A stretch of DNA of 64,000 bases from Gemmatimonadales bacterium UBA7889 (GCA_002501085.1 DLRL01000029.1:1-64000), one strand, 5' to 3'. Shown: positions 53,616 through 63,008, counted from the stretch's first letter. Translations and numbers: made by a program. The notes: generated by a model from the letters alone, not told the origin.

Positions 53616-54899
53616 ATGCAGCTTTACACAAAAATCTTGATCGGCCTCATAGGAGGTGCGGTTGTCGGTGCAGTCGCGAACATCGGCGGCATAACATGGT
53701 TACAGGACTTCCTGGGTAACATGGAGATACTCGGAACCGCGTTCATCAATCTCATCACGATGATCGTGATTCCCCTCGTTGTCGCTAGCCTGCTCGTAGG
53801 AACTGCCTCACTTGGTGATCTTAGAAAACTCGGGCGAATTGGCGGAAAAACGCTGGCATATTACATGATCACCACAGCGGTAGCGGTAACAATCGGGCTC
53901 GGGCTAGCCAATGTCATACAACCTGGTGCGGGTGTTTCCGAGGAGACACGGATCGAGCTGACAGAGCGCTACGGTGGAGACGCAGCAAGTCGAATGGATA
54001 TCGCGGAGAACGCTCCAGGTTGGAAGGACACCCTACTCCGCGTGATTCCGAGAAACCCGGTTCGTGCAGCCGCAGACATGGACCTTCTCCCCCTCATTTT
54101 TTTCACAATCTGCTTTGGGGCGGCTCTAACGGTGATCGTACCTGAGCGAAAGGATTCTGTGCTCACTTTTTTCCATGGGGTTAATGACACCTCTATGGTC
54201 CTAATTAACTGGATCATGGAGCTTGCCCCATACGCAGTCTTCGTCCTGATAGGGTCAGTCGTAGCAAACTTCGGCTTTGATCTCCTGCAAAGTCTACTGA
54301 CTTACACAATTGTTGTCGCAGCAGGCCTTGGCCTACACGCACTGGGGACGTACGGGCTGATTGTCCGGTTTCTCGCTGGGTTGAACCCATTGAAGTTCTA
54401 TCCAAAGATCGCCGCGGCACCCTTGCTTGCTTTCTCGACTTCATCATCAAATGCCACACTTCCGCTGACAATCGAAACCGCAGAGAAAAAAGTCGGCGTC
54501 TCCAAGGAAGTGGCTAGTTTCGTCCTGCCGCTCGGCGCAACGATCAACATGGACGGAACTGCACTCTACCAAGCTGTAGCCGTGTTGTTCATCGCTCAGA
54601 TATATGGAATTGATTTGGGACTAGCGGAGCAGATGATCATTGTGCTAACTGCCACACTCGCTTCCGTAGGAGCAGCCGGTGTGCCGTCTGCAGGTATTAT
54701 CACACTCATCATCGTGCTGAATTCAGTAGGAATGGGAGAGCATGTGCAAGCTGGTATCGCGCTTATTCTTGGAGTCGACCGGATTCTTGACATGATCCGG
54801 ACTTCAGTGAACGTGACAGGAGATCTGACATGCTCTGCGGTCATCGCACGCAGCGAAGGAGAATCTCTCACGCTTTCTACTACAGCATTGAGTGACTGA
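53616..54899 (+). CDS. Dicarboxylate/amino acid:cation symporter (DAACS)
   Basis: The protein has 427 residues. GltP/DctA family: SSSNATLPLTIETAEKKVG (HP1), VLPLGATINMDGTALYQAVAVLF (NMDGT intact), SVGAAGVPSAGIITLIIVL (HP2), and DRILDMIRTSVNVTGDL (TM8). Intact Na+-site residues suggest normal Na+-coupled uptake of glutamate, aspartate or C4-acids, in contrast with the NKDGT form at 34566-35813. It is followed by a strong intrinsic terminator. Confidence 0.93.
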   Translation: MQLYTKILIGLIGGAVVGAVANIGGITWLQDFLGNMEILGTAFINLITMIVIPLVVASLLVGTASLGDLRKLGRIGGKTLAYYMITTAVAVTIGLGLANVIQPGAGVSEETRIELTERYGGDAASRMDIAENAPGWKDTLLRVIPRNPVRAAADMDLLPLIFFTICFGAALTVIVPERKDSVLTFFHGVNDTSMVLINWIMELAPYAVFVLIGSVVANFGFDLLQSLLTYTIVVAAGLGLHALGTYGLIVRFLAGLNPLKFYPKIAAAPLLAFSTSSSNATLPLTIETAEKKVGVSKEVASFVLPLGATINMDGTALYQAVAVLFIAQIYGIDLGLAEQMIIVLTATLASVGAAGVPSAGIITLIIVLNSVGMGEHVQAGIALILGVDRILDMIRTSVNVTGDLTCSAVIARSEGESLTLSTTALSD

Positions 54900-54933
54900 G
54901 TCACGTTAGCTGTATATACGGCACGGTTAGTAG

Positions 54934-54970
54934 AAAAGGCCCCGACGGACTGCTTCCGTCGGGGCCTTTT
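54934..54970 (+). terminator. Rho-independent terminator of the DAACS gene
   Basis: AAAAGGCCCCGACGG pairs perfectly with CCGTCGGGGCCTTTT around a 7-base loop, with flanking A and T tracts. It can act in both directions and lies 35 bases after the symporter stop. Confidence 0.93.
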
Positions 54971-55040
54971 GATTAGAATTTCGCCGCTAGGTTAATCAGT
55001 CCTCACAGCCCGAGATCACTTCAAGCACAATGGGCCCAGA

Positions 55041-56081
55041 ATGAAAATCGGATTAGTCGGCTTTGCCGGGTCAGGAAAGACGACCGTGTTCAATACAATG
55101 ACCGGCTTAGACATTCCGGTCGGATACGGTGGTGACGTTCGTCTAGGTACCGTTCGTGTGCCAGACAAACGAATCGACGCTCTTACGAATATATTTTTAC
55201 CAAAAAAGAGAACCTATGCAGAAATATCATTCTGCGATGTTCCTGGTGAACACGGATCACATAAAAAAGGATTATCCCCTCGCGGACTCCAACAAATCCG
55301 CGATCAAGAAGCTCTCTGCCTAGTACTGCAGGACTTCGACAATCCGGCACTGGAAGGAACACCAGATCCACTCCTGGACTTGGAATCTTTCCATACAGAA
55401 TGCGTCTTTGCAGATCTCGAAATTATTGAAAAGCGTCTCGACAGAGCTCGTAAGGAACAAGCGGACGCGCATGAGATCGCCACATTCGAACTCGCCCAAG
55501 CCAATCTTGAAGCAGAACGCCCACTCCGCCTTATCCCTGATGCAGATCTAGACCGGTCGCTCATTAAGGGATACGGAATCCTCTCCGATCGCCCTTTACT
55601 TGTCGTGGTGAACCGTGATGAAGAGCACGCGTCTGATCCTCTTACCGGACGGTTGGATGCTCGAATTAGGGAATTCGGCGCCGCAGGCCTTACCCTGTGT
55701 GCCAGCATAGAGGCTGATATCGCCGGCATGGAGCCAGGAGACCAAGAAGAGTTTCTTGCTGATCTAGGCCTCAAGGAATCAGCATTATCAAGATTTATTA
55801 GATCGGCCTACGAACTACTTGATCTTATTTCCTTCTTCACGGTAGGGGAGGATGAGGTTCGGGCATGGACGATCCGTCGTGGTACAAATGCACACCGAGC
55901 AGCTGGAAAGATTCATTCTGACTTGGAACGTGGATTCATTCGAGCAGAAGTGACACCCTACGAAGTGTTTATGGATTATGGTTCCGAGGCAGCAGTAAAA
56001 GACGCCGGGAAACTCCAGGTGGAAGGCAAGAACTACCTTGTCTCTGATGGCGACATCATGCATGTAAGGTTCAACGTGTAG
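55041..56081 (+). CDS. YchF/OLA1-like nucleotide-binding protein
   Basis: The protein has 346 residues. P-loop GFAGSGKTTVFNTMTGLDIP (family norm is GLPNVGKSTLFN, so the loop is altered), switch-like DVPGEH, NRDE in the base-specificity position as in ATP-preferring YchF, a coiled-coil-like helix (about 130-160), and the C-terminal DUF933/TGS-like VRAWTIRRGTNAHRAAGKIHSDLERGF ending DIMHVRFNV. It is slightly shorter than true YchF (about 363) and so a diverged paralogue, probably a ribosome-associated ATPase. Confidence 0.82.
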   Translation: MKIGLVGFAGSGKTTVFNTMTGLDIPVGYGGDVRLGTVRVPDKRIDALTNIFLPKKRTYAEISFCDVPGEHGSHKKGLSPRGLQQIRDQEALCLVLQDFDNPALEGTPDPLLDLESFHTECVFADLEIIEKRLDRARKEQADAHEIATFELAQANLEAERPLRLIPDADLDRSLIKGYGILSDRPLLVVVNRDEEHASDPLTGRLDARIREFGAAGLTLCASIEADIAGMEPGDQEEFLADLGLKESALSRFIRSAYELLDLISFFTVGEDEVRAWTIRRGTNAHRAAGKIHSDLERGFIRAEVTPYEVFMDYGSEAAVKDAGKLQVEGKNYLVSDGDIMHVRFNV

Positions 56082-56192
56082 GGAATCTCAGCTGTATGTA
56101 GGATTGAAAATCATGTTAAAAACATCTGAACCCTTTCAATCCAACGCGGTCGTAATAAGATTGCATCAGCCTACGCTCACTCAGGAGGAAAT

Positions 56193-57329
56193 ATGGATCG
56201 CAGAGGTTTCGTAACTACTGGGCTGGCCGCGAGTATCGCGGGCGTCAGCGGGGGTGGTGGCACCCTTGCAGCAATGCTCGACCGCACGCCGGGCTGGCGG
56301 ACTGGTAAGACGCTTGCCGATGGAACGGTCAGGCTCAGCTCAAATGAGAACCCTCTGGGGCTATCACCGGACGCGCGTGAAGCAGTTATTGAATCTCTGG
56401 TCGATGCCAACCGATATCCTAATGGTTATCGAGGGCCACTCATGGAAGAATTGTCCAGGTACCTCGACGTTAACGTTGATAACTTGACGCTCGGCTTTGG
56501 CTCAACTGAGATCCTTCAGATTGCAGTGCAGGCGTTCCAGGGACCAAACACACCGTTGATCATAGCGCAGCCGACGTTTGAGGATATCTCAGACTATCAG
56601 GACACCATGCCCTTCGAGGTTGAAACGATTCCGCTAACCAAGGATTTACAGCATGATATCGGTCGCATGCGCGAATCTGCGATGCGCCGTCCATCAGTCG
56701 TGTACTTTTGTAATCCAAATAACCCGACGGGAACAATCACATCGTCGCGTGATATCGATGCATGGATCGCTGAAGCTCCTGAAACGACGACCTTCCTGAT
56801 GGATGAGGCGTATCTAGAATATGCTTCGGATGACTCTTTCTGGCCGGCAATGAAGTGGATAGAAGAGAAGCCGAACGTCATCGTGATCCGGACATTCTCT
56901 AAGATCTTTGCGATGGCCGGGCTTCGTTTGGGTTATGCAGTGTCCCATCCGACAACCGCCAGGCGACTGAATGAGCACACAGTCCAAAACAGCCCGAGCG
57001 TTGTCGCAGGGGCAGCGGGTATAGCATCGCTCAAGGATAAAGGCTTGGTCGGGCGTGCAGTCACAATGAATGCGGAGTCCAAAAAGATCGTACACCAAAC
57101 TTTAGATGGGTTAGGACTCGACTACCTTCCGACAAATACCAACTTCATCATGCACCGAATTAATGGTGACCTTGGGGAATACAGAAACCGGATGGCCGAT
57201 GAAGGGTTGTTGGTGGGTCGTGATTTCCCGCCAATGCTCGACTACAACCGGCTTTCATTTGGTCTTCCAAATGAAATGGACCGCTGGGCTGAAGCCATCA
57301 AGAGCTTCCGTAAGAAAGGCTGGATCTAA
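56193..57329 (+). CDS. Tat-exported histidinol-phosphate-aminotransferase-like enzyme
   Basis: The protein has 378 residues. It starts with a twin-arginine signal, MDRRGFVTTGLAASIAGVSG. The class I aminotransferase core has LSSNENPLGLSPDAREAV, LTLGFGSTEILQI, YFCNPNNPTGTI, FLMDEAYLEYA and IRTFSKIFAMAGLRLGYAV with the Schiff-base Lys. HisC-like proteins with Tat signals exist, but the exported substrate is unknown. CAGGAGGAAAT gives a strong ribosome binding site. Confidence 0.87.
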   Translation: MDRRGFVTTGLAASIAGVSGGGGTLAAMLDRTPGWRTGKTLADGTVRLSSNENPLGLSPDAREAVIESLVDANRYPNGYRGPLMEELSRYLDVNVDNLTLGFGSTEILQIAVQAFQGPNTPLIIAQPTFEDISDYQDTMPFEVETIPLTKDLQHDIGRMRESAMRRPSVVYFCNPNNPTGTITSSRDIDAWIAEAPETTTFLMDEAYLEYASDDSFWPAMKWIEEKPNVIVIRTFSKIFAMAGLRLGYAVSHPTTARRLNEHTVQNSPSVVAGAAGIASLKDKGLVGRAVTMNAESKKIVHQTLDGLGLDYLPTNTNFIMHRINGDLGEYRNRMADEGLLVGRDFPPMLDYNRLSFGLPNEMDRWAEAIKSFRKKGWI

Positions 57330-57352
57330 GCTTCTTATCTGAGGGGCATCAA

Positions 57353-57400
57353 CGAAACGGTCGCCGCCGCTTGCTTCGGCTAGCAGCAGCGACCGTTTCG
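57353..57400. terminator. Probable bidirectional terminator hairpin
   Basis: CGAAACGGTCGC and GCGACCGTTTCG form a perfect 12-bp stem around a 24-base GC-rich loop, exactly between two convergent genes (stops at 57329 and 57413). T-runs are weak. Confidence 0.6.
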
Positions 57401-57412
57401 CTTGTTCGGATA

Positions 57413-57940
57413 TCACGCCGGGTGTGAGATCATTTGCCAAAGCTCTTCACGGTCAAGAGACAGTTCTTCCATCGCCTGAAAGGCGATCAGGTCCAGTCGA
57501 TCCGTGATCGATCTGCCTATGAGCCTCTCCAAGAAGCGCACAGGATAGTCCAGGTCCCAGTCTAGGAAGGGCTCCAGCCCATCTTCTAGGTTTTGTAAGA
57601 TTCGGATAACGAGGTAAGAATCATCTAGAAGACCCGGGAGTCCCTGCGTCATCTCTGGAATCAGATCGAAGGGCTGTAGATAATAGCGTTCAGCACAATC
57701 AAGCAGAGGGTTCACGACCGACGATAGCCCCCGATCCTCAGCTTGTTGCCGAGCACTCGCTAGAAATACCGGTACTGATTCAATAACCTCGAGTGCGACC
57801 TCAACCGCCTCCTCTCTATCTCGCTTGTCAGCCTCCGGTAACATCTTAGCAACATAGTTCTGGAGTGTTTCCCGACCATTCCGAGCCTTTGCGCTCTCAA
57901 TGACTGCAAGAATATCTGGAATTGATCCCCCAAGTGTCAT
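57413..57940 (-). CDS. DUF1232-like protein of the copper operon
   Basis: The protein has 175 residues. DUF1232-type core: ERYYLQPFDLIPEMTQGLPGLLDDSYLVIRILQNLEDG, with the Pro-Asp-rich turn of the family. N- and C-terminal helices have no other recognised domain. Its ATG overlaps the copA stop by 4 bases, so it is translated with copper efflux genes. Role unknown. Confidence 0.75.
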   Translation of the reverse strand: MTLGGSIPDILAVIESAKARNGRETLQNYVAKMLPEADKRDREEAVEVALEVIESVPVFLASARQQAEDRGLSSVVNPLLDCAERYYLQPFDLIPEMTQGLPGLLDDSYLVIRILQNLEDGLEPFLDWDLDYPVRFLERLIGRSITDRLDLIAFQAMEELSLDREELWQMISHPA

Positions 57941-60195
57941 CGGAGATCCGCCCGGCGCAGTCTAAGGCTGTTCCCAACCACAGTCACCGAACTGAGTGCC
58001 ATGGCCAGGGCAGCGAGAATTGGATGTAGCGATCTCAACATCATGGGCAAGAAAGTTACTGAGTAGAGGGCACCAGCTGCTACCGGAATCAGCACCACAT
58101 TATAGAAAAAAGCCCAGAATAGATTCTGCTCGATCGTGCGCATGGTTGCCCGACTCAATGCGAGCGCAGTAACCACGGATCTTGGATCTCCTCCCATCAA
58201 CGTCACGTCTGCAGCTTCAATCGCCACGTCCGTACCAGTGCCAATAGCGATCCCGATATCTGCCTGAGCCAAGGCCGGAGCATCGTTGATCCCATCACCA
58301 ACCATCGCAACAACATGGTCTACCTGGAGTTCCCCAACGACATCACGCTTCTGATGAGGAAGAACTTCTGCCCTGACCTCATGGATCCCAATGCTTGAGG
58401 CGATTGCTTCGGCAGTGGCGTTTTGGTCACCAGTTAGCATAATCACATTTAACCCTCGGTTCCTAAGATCCCGAACCGCATCTGCTGATCCTTCCTTGAG
58501 TATGTCCGCAGCCCCCAGAATTCCTTTTACTTCACCGTCGATCACAACCCATAAAGGGGTATCCGCTCCAGCCACGATACTCTCCATCGCTGATTCAAGC
58601 GCCGCGAGGTCAATATCTCGGTTTTCCATAAGAACTTGGTTTCCAACTAAGACTTCTGCACCCCCTACCATCGCCTGCACACCTTGACCGGGAATTGCTC
58701 TAAACGAGTCGGGTTTGGTCAGGTTCAAAGACCTTCTTCGGGCCTCACGGAGCACGGCCTCACCTAAGGGATGTTCACTCATCAATTCCGCAGATCCGGC
58801 AAAACGCAGGAGTTCCGCTTCATCACTATCCAGAGTTATGACAGTTCGGATCTCTGGTTCGCCCCGGGTTAATGTTCCCGTTTTGTCAAATACAACTGTT
58901 CCAAGCTGTCTAGCGCGTTGGAGTGCCTCTGAACTCCGAAACAGGATTCCCAGACGGGCCCCCCTACCAGTTCCAACCATCACTGCCGTTGGGGTAGCTA
59001 AACCAAGAGCACAGGGACAGGCAATCACAAGCACTGCTACCAAACGCACAAGAGCTACAGAGAAATCGGCGCCAACCACAGCCCACCAAACAACAAAGGT
59101 CAGGACTGCGACAACGATTACTATTGGTACAAAAACACCGGAAACCCGGTCTGCTAACCGTTGGATCGGAGCCTTGCTCCCTTGAACTTCCTGCACGAGT
59201 CGAATGACCTGAGCAAGCGCAGTATCAGCCCCAACTCTTGTAGCTCTGAAGTGAAAGGCACCGGATTTATTGATGGTTGCACCTACAACGACATCGCCCG
59301 GGCCCTTCTCAACCGGCATGCTCTCTCCTGTCAGCATGCTCTCATCAATGGAAGACAGGCCGTCGACAACCTCTCCATCTACCGGTATGCGCTCGCCGGG
59401 ACGTACAAGCAATACATCCCCGACGACGACGTCTGAGATAGGTATGTCATACTCAACGCCCTGCCGAACCACCCGAGCTGTATCTGGCTGAAGTCCTATG
59501 AGTTCCCTTATTGCCTCACTCGTCTCTCCCTTAGCTCGGACTTCCAAAAGCTTGCCGAGTTTGATCAAAGTGATGATGAGTGCTGCGGTTTCGAAGTAAA
59601 CATGCTCACCTGCCAAAGTGCTTCCAGCGGTGAGCATTACAACAACGACCACCGAATACACGTAGGCGACTGTAGATCCTAAGGCGACGAGCACATCCAT
59701 ATTCGCTGATCCGGCCCGAAGGGCCTTCCAGCCGCCCACGTAGTAATCCCAGCCAACGTATACCTGAACCGGACTCGCAAGAACGAACATCAACCAGTAC
59801 ACCCAATGTGCAGAAGCCCAGGAACCCAAAACCCCAAAGTCTCGAGCCATACTGAGTATGAAGAGTGGACCTGCGAACCCTACCCCTACCCAGAATTTTC
59901 TGGTTTGGTTTTCTAGCTCCCTTTGCCGAGCCGCCGCTTCAACGTCATGGAGTTCATCCGGATCCGCCTGCAAAACCCCATATCCCACCCGCTCGACTGC
60001 AATGCTCAAATCCTCAAGAGTTGCCCCCCCTTCTGACAATTCCACTATGGCACGCTCAGTTGCGTAGTTCACCGAGGCACCAGCAACCCCCTCAGTCCGA
60101 CACAATGCCCGCTCAACCGTGGCTGCGCAGTTCGCGCACGTCATCCCAGTAATCGGGAGCGTGAGTTGTCGAGTACTGGAGGAGTCCACCTTCAT
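57937..60195 (-). CDS. copA: Copper-exporting P1B-type ATPase CopA
   Basis: The protein has 752 residues. N-terminal HMA domain with GMTCANCAATVERAL, then eight TM segments. ACPCALGLATP carries the ion-binding CPC, with TGES in DESMLTGESMPVEK, phosphorylation loop VVFDKTGTLTRGEP, SEHPLGEAVL and GDGINDAPALAQAD. It pumps Cu(I) out of the cytoplasm. It has one HMA domain, fewer than some homologues. It follows copZ by 37 bases. Confidence 0.96.
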   Translation of the reverse strand: MKVDSSSTRQLTLPITGMTCANCAATVERALCRTEGVAGASVNYATERAIVELSEGGATLEDLSIAVERVGYGVLQADPDELHDVEAAARQRELENQTRKFWVGVGFAGPLFILSMARDFGVLGSWASAHWVYWLMFVLASPVQVYVGWDYYVGGWKALRAGSANMDVLVALGSTVAYVYSVVVVVMLTAGSTLAGEHVYFETAALIITLIKLGKLLEVRAKGETSEAIRELIGLQPDTARVVRQGVEYDIPISDVVVGDVLLVRPGERIPVDGEVVDGLSSIDESMLTGESMPVEKGPGDVVVGATINKSGAFHFRATRVGADTALAQVIRLVQEVQGSKAPIQRLADRVSGVFVPIVIVVAVLTFVVWWAVVGADFSVALVRLVAVLVIACPCALGLATPTAVMVGTGRGARLGILFRSSEALQRARQLGTVVFDKTGTLTRGEPEIRTVITLDSDEAELLRFAGSAELMSEHPLGEAVLREARRRSLNLTKPDSFRAIPGQGVQAMVGGAEVLVGNQVLMENRDIDLAALESAMESIVAGADTPLWVVIDGEVKGILGAADILKEGSADAVRDLRNRGLNVIMLTGDQNATAEAIASSIGIHEVRAEVLPHQKRDVVGELQVDHVVAMVGDGINDAPALAQADIGIAIGTGTDVAIEAADVTLMGGDPRSVVTALALSRATMRTIEQNLFWAFFYNVVLIPVAAGALYSVTFLPMMLRSLHPILAALAMALSSVTVVGNSLRLRRADLR

Positions 60196-60232
60196 ACCAG
60201 TCTCATGTATTAATGTCTTGTTGAACCTAAGG

Positions 60233-60448
60233 TTAACCGGCTGGTGGGTAGTTGATATGCCTCATTAATCCCTCGATCTCTTGCCAACTCGTTTTCTCAG
60301 AATTCCACGAAACCGTAACGTCCTTGGTGTCATGCCTGCCTTCAACCGATAACACGCCTTCGATCTCGGAAACCTCCCTCTCAATAGCTGCCACACAATG
60401 CCCGCAGCTGATGTTAGGTACCTGAACCGTTCGATTCTTCATCAACAT
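60233..60448 (-). CDS. copZ: Copper chaperone CopZ-like HMA protein
   Basis: The protein has 71 residues, a single HMA domain with NISCGHCVAAIEREV (CxxC metal site; GHC is slightly unusual against MTCxxC). It delivers Cu(I) to CopA or CsoR. GAGGAT lies just before the ATG. It starts 7 bases after the csoR stop. Confidence 0.9.
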   Translation of the reverse strand: MLMKNRTVQVPNISCGHCVAAIEREVSEIEGVLSVEGRHDTKDVTVSWNSEKTSWQEIEGLMRHINYPPAG

Positions 60449-60455
60449 TTTATCC

Positions 60456-60734
60456 TCAAGCTTTGCTACTCGCCTCGAAAACCTGAATGAGTTCTCCGAG
60501 GATCTGTTCCTTTTGTGAGTTGCCCGTTCCTTGAATTGCGTTGGTCACACAGTGGTGCAGATGCTGATCGAGCATTCGACTGCTCACCTTTTTAAGAGCC
60601 CTTTGAATCGCCAAGATTTGATTGACCACATCAATACAGTACGCTTCCTCCTCAACCATGCGTTCAATACCACGAACATGACCCTCTACGCTCTTCAGTC
60701 GCTGTAAGATGTCCGTCTTTCGCTCATCCACCAT
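60456..60734 (-). CDS. csoR: Copper-sensing repressor CsoR (DUF156)
   Basis: The protein has 92 residues, all helical: DILQRLKSVEGHVRGIERMVEEEAYCIDVVNQI then RMLDQHLHHCVTNAI. The Cu(I) fingerprint Cys (AYC), His and Cys (HLHHC) is complete. It represses its operon until Cu(I) binds. The ATG at 60734 is chosen by homology. Upstream codons to 60827 run through the operator and are rejected. Confidence 0.93.
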   Translation of the reverse strand: MVDERKTDILQRLKSVEGHVRGIERMVEEEAYCIDVVNQILAIQRALKKVSSRMLDQHLHHCVTNAIQGTGNSQKEQILGELIQVFEASSKA

Positions 60735-60772
60735 CCAAGCCCGCCTTATACCATAAGTGCGATCTAAGCATT

Positions 60773-60799
60773 TATCCCATCCCCCATGGGGGGGGTATA
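60773..60799. promoter_or_regulatory. CsoR-type operator and promoter overlap
   Basis: The core CCCCCATGGGGG (60781-60792) is a perfect palindrome, extended to TATCCC on the left and GGGTATA on the right, as in CsoR boxes of A/T-flanked C/G tracts. It lies about 45 bases before the csoR start. A plus-strand TATAAT (60796-60801) overlaps it in the direction of pdxH, with a poor -35, so both genes may be affected. Confidence 0.6.
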
Positions 60800-60861
60800 A
60801 TGTCATCGCAGAAAGGTAGGTAAACATTGGTGTCAGTCAACCACTCCTTGTGGCATTATTC

Positions 60862-61536
60862 ATGACTGAACACCTTTTATTCATGTCATTTATCTCTTCC
60901 ATAAAGACCCTCCTTACCCTCGGAAGAGGGGTTACTGGTGGGCTTCCCAACGCTACTGGAGACACGGATCCTATCAACCTATTCCGGGTCTGGTTTGAAG
61001 CCGCCAAGAAGTCGGGGATCCTACTTCCAGAGGCAATGTCACTTGCGACAGCCACCCCAGATGGGAGGCCTTCAGTCAGGATGGTCCTCTTAAAGGATGT
61101 CGACCTACACGGGTTTACATTTTATACCAATTATGGAAGTCAAAAAGCTTCTGAAATAGACCGAAATCCGCATGCTGCCCTCTGCTTTCACTGGCCAATC
61201 TTACAAAGGCAAGTCCGTATATCAGGCAAAGTCGAAAGAGTCTCAGAGGACGAAAGCAGGGATTATTTTGTAACGCGCTCGCGGGCAAGCCAGTTAGGAG
61301 CGTGGGCTTCGAAGCAGAGCAAGAATCTTTCTGACCGAGCAGAACTGGAAACCCGAGTTCGGACTTATCGTGAGAAGTTCTCTGGTGATAATGTTCCACT
61401 ACCTATGTTTTGGGGTGGCTACCGCCTCGAGCCAGATCAAATTGAGTTCTGGCAAGGACGGGCAGACCGACTTCATGACCGGATACTTTTCAAGCGATCT
61501 TCGGACGGATGGGAAAGTGAGCGGCTTTATCCCTAA
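60862..61536 (+). CDS. pdxH: Pyridoxamine/pyridoxine 5'-phosphate oxidase PdxH
   Basis: The protein has about 224 residues. FMN-dependent PNPOx signatures are MSLATATPDGRPSVRMVLLKDVDLHGFTFYTNYGSQKASEI, AALCFHWPILQRQVRISGKVERV, RASQLGAWASKQS, and the C-terminal WGGYRLEPDQIEFWQGRADRLHDRILF. It makes PLP, the cofactor of the aminotransferases in this window. The start is uncertain: GTG 60850, ATG 60862 or ATG 60883, none with a good ribosome binding site. Confidence 0.95.
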   Translation: MTEHLLFMSFISSIKTLLTLGRGVTGGLPNATGDTDPINLFRVWFEAAKKSGILLPEAMSLATATPDGRPSVRMVLLKDVDLHGFTFYTNYGSQKASEIDRNPHAALCFHWPILQRQVRISGKVERVSEDESRDYFVTRSRASQLGAWASKQSKNLSDRAELETRVRTYREKFSGDNVPLPMFWGGYRLEPDQIEFWQGRADRLHDRILFKRSSDGWESERLYP

Positions 61537-61547
61537 TGCGCTCTGGA

Positions 61548-63008
61548 TCAGCTGATCGGAGCCCTTGGCACTTTTTCGTCACGCATCGCAGCATGGTATA
61601 AAAACGTTGCTAACACCACTGCAGCCTGAGCTAAATCCTCCTCACTCAGTCTCTCGTAGAAATCCGTATTTGTGTGGTGCGTTCTTGCATCGTAGTCCCG
61701 ATAATCCTGGAGTGAGTTGAAGCCCGGAAGGCCAGCTCGTGTAAATGACAGATGATCCGTACTACCGATATTGTCCATCAGGTTCTTACGTGCTCCGATA
61801 TCATTCAAAGGTTCAAGCCAGGCATCAAAAAGCGCTTTAGCTGCCGCGTTCTGCTCCATGTACCAACCATAGATCGCACCTGTCCCAGGGTCGTGGTTGA
61901 AATAGACCGAGAGGTTCTGACGGTTATCAGGGTTGTCTTCGCCCAGATGCCTAGCGACATACTCCCTAGAGCCGTGCAGACCCTGCTCCTCAGAACCCCA
62001 AAGTCCGACACGTATCGTTCGCCGTGGCTCTACCCCTAGGTCCTCCAAAATGCGCATCGCTTCCATAACCGAAGCCACTGCGTCGGCATTATCCGAAGCA
62101 CCCGTAGCGGAGTGCCAAGAATCCAAGTGCGCTCCGACCATAACAACTTCGTCTCCGATCTCCGGATCAGCACCTTGAATCTCAGCAAGAACGTTATAGC
62201 CCCTAGTGTCGTCCTCGTGGAATTGGCCTTCGATCGCAATCCTCAGGGTAACTGGTTCTCCAGCCTGAATCATGCGAACAATCATATTGTAGTGTTCAGA
62301 AGCTAGGATCACGGTTGGAGAAGCGGTGTCTGGGTTGTCCCGACCTAGCACAAAAATTGTCCCATGTTGTCCCTGGTTGGGTCGGAGTACGGCACCAACG
62401 CCGGTATCGTGGAGAAGCTGTGCGAGCGTTCCTCTGTCCGCTGGAGTCTGAGTTGGTAGGAACCGAGGGGCACCAATCCGGACCTGTTCCTCATAGTCAG
62501 CGGGCTGAAGCCTATCTTCCTCTATGAATCCTTCCTGTGGTTGTGCGATAAGCACGGCTTTACCACGTAGCTCTGACCCGCGAGTGCGTAAATCATCTGT
62601 TGTCCAATCCCCGATATACACGGGAGGCCCCTCCACAATCCCATCGGTACTGGGCGTCCAAGCTTCAGGGTAACCGAAAAGCGGGAAGTATCGTGGACTC
62701 CTCATTTCAAGCGTCAGCCCTTCAAGTGTCCAACCACGACCGAAGTCCCATGACTCTAAATGAGCATTCTCGAGCCCCCACTCCTCAAATTTCATTACGC
62801 CCCAGTCTGCTGCTCGTTTGTACGCCGGCGTCGCCGAAAGCCGAGGCCCAATTACATTTGTCAGATAGTTGAAATGCTCCATTACCTCTGATCGTTCTAG
62901 GCCTTCAGCCTTAATCCGCTCGATCATCGCCAGATCTACTGGCTCCTGGGCACCGAGAGGGATGACCAGCGCTGAAATCGTAGTCAGTGTAACCAGTGCT
63001 CGCTTCAT
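61548..63008 (-). CDS. Exported M28 zinc aminopeptidase
   Basis: The protein has 486 residues, with a signal peptide ending near VIPLGAQ. The two-zinc M28 site is complete: VGAHLDSWHSATGASDNADAVA (His, Asp), WGSEEQGLHGSREYV (catalytic Glu and Glu ligand), NHDPGTGAI (Asp) and STDHLSFTRAG (His). A PA (protease-associated) insert lies about residues 110-210 (LRGKAVLIAQP). It removes N-terminal residues from external peptides. Convergent with pdxH. Confidence 0.93.
   Translation of the reverse strand: MKRALVTLTTISALVIPLGAQEPVDLAMIERIKAEGLERSEVMEHFNYLTNVIGPRLSATPAYKRAADWGVMKFEEWGLENAHLESWDFGRGWTLEGLTLEMRSPRYFPLFGYPEAWTPSTDGIVEGPPVYIGDWTTDDLRTRGSELRGKAVLIAQPQEGFIEEDRLQPADYEEQVRIGAPRFLPTQTPADRGTLAQLLHDTGVGAVLRPNQGQHGTIFVLGRDNPDTASPTVILASEHYNMIVRMIQAGEPVTLRIAIEGQFHEDDTRGYNVLAEIQGADPEIGDEVVMVGAHLDSWHSATGASDNADAVASVMEAMRILEDLGVEPRRTIRVGLWGSEEQGLHGSREYVARHLGEDNPDNRQNLSVYFNHDPGTGAIYGWYMEQNAAAKALFDAWLEPLNDIGARKNLMDNIGSTDHLSFTRAGLPGFNSLQDYRDYDARTHHTNTDFYERLSEEDLAQAAVVLATFLYHAAMRDEKVPRAPIS

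Noticed and set aside
58715..59185. 156-codon plus-strand frame opposite copA
   Set aside because: Shadow of the P-type ATPase catalytic region, Arg/Thr-rich with no start signal.
60735..60827. Longer CsoR from an upstream start
   Set aside because: The extra 31 codons run through the operator and promoter and match no CsoR N-terminus.
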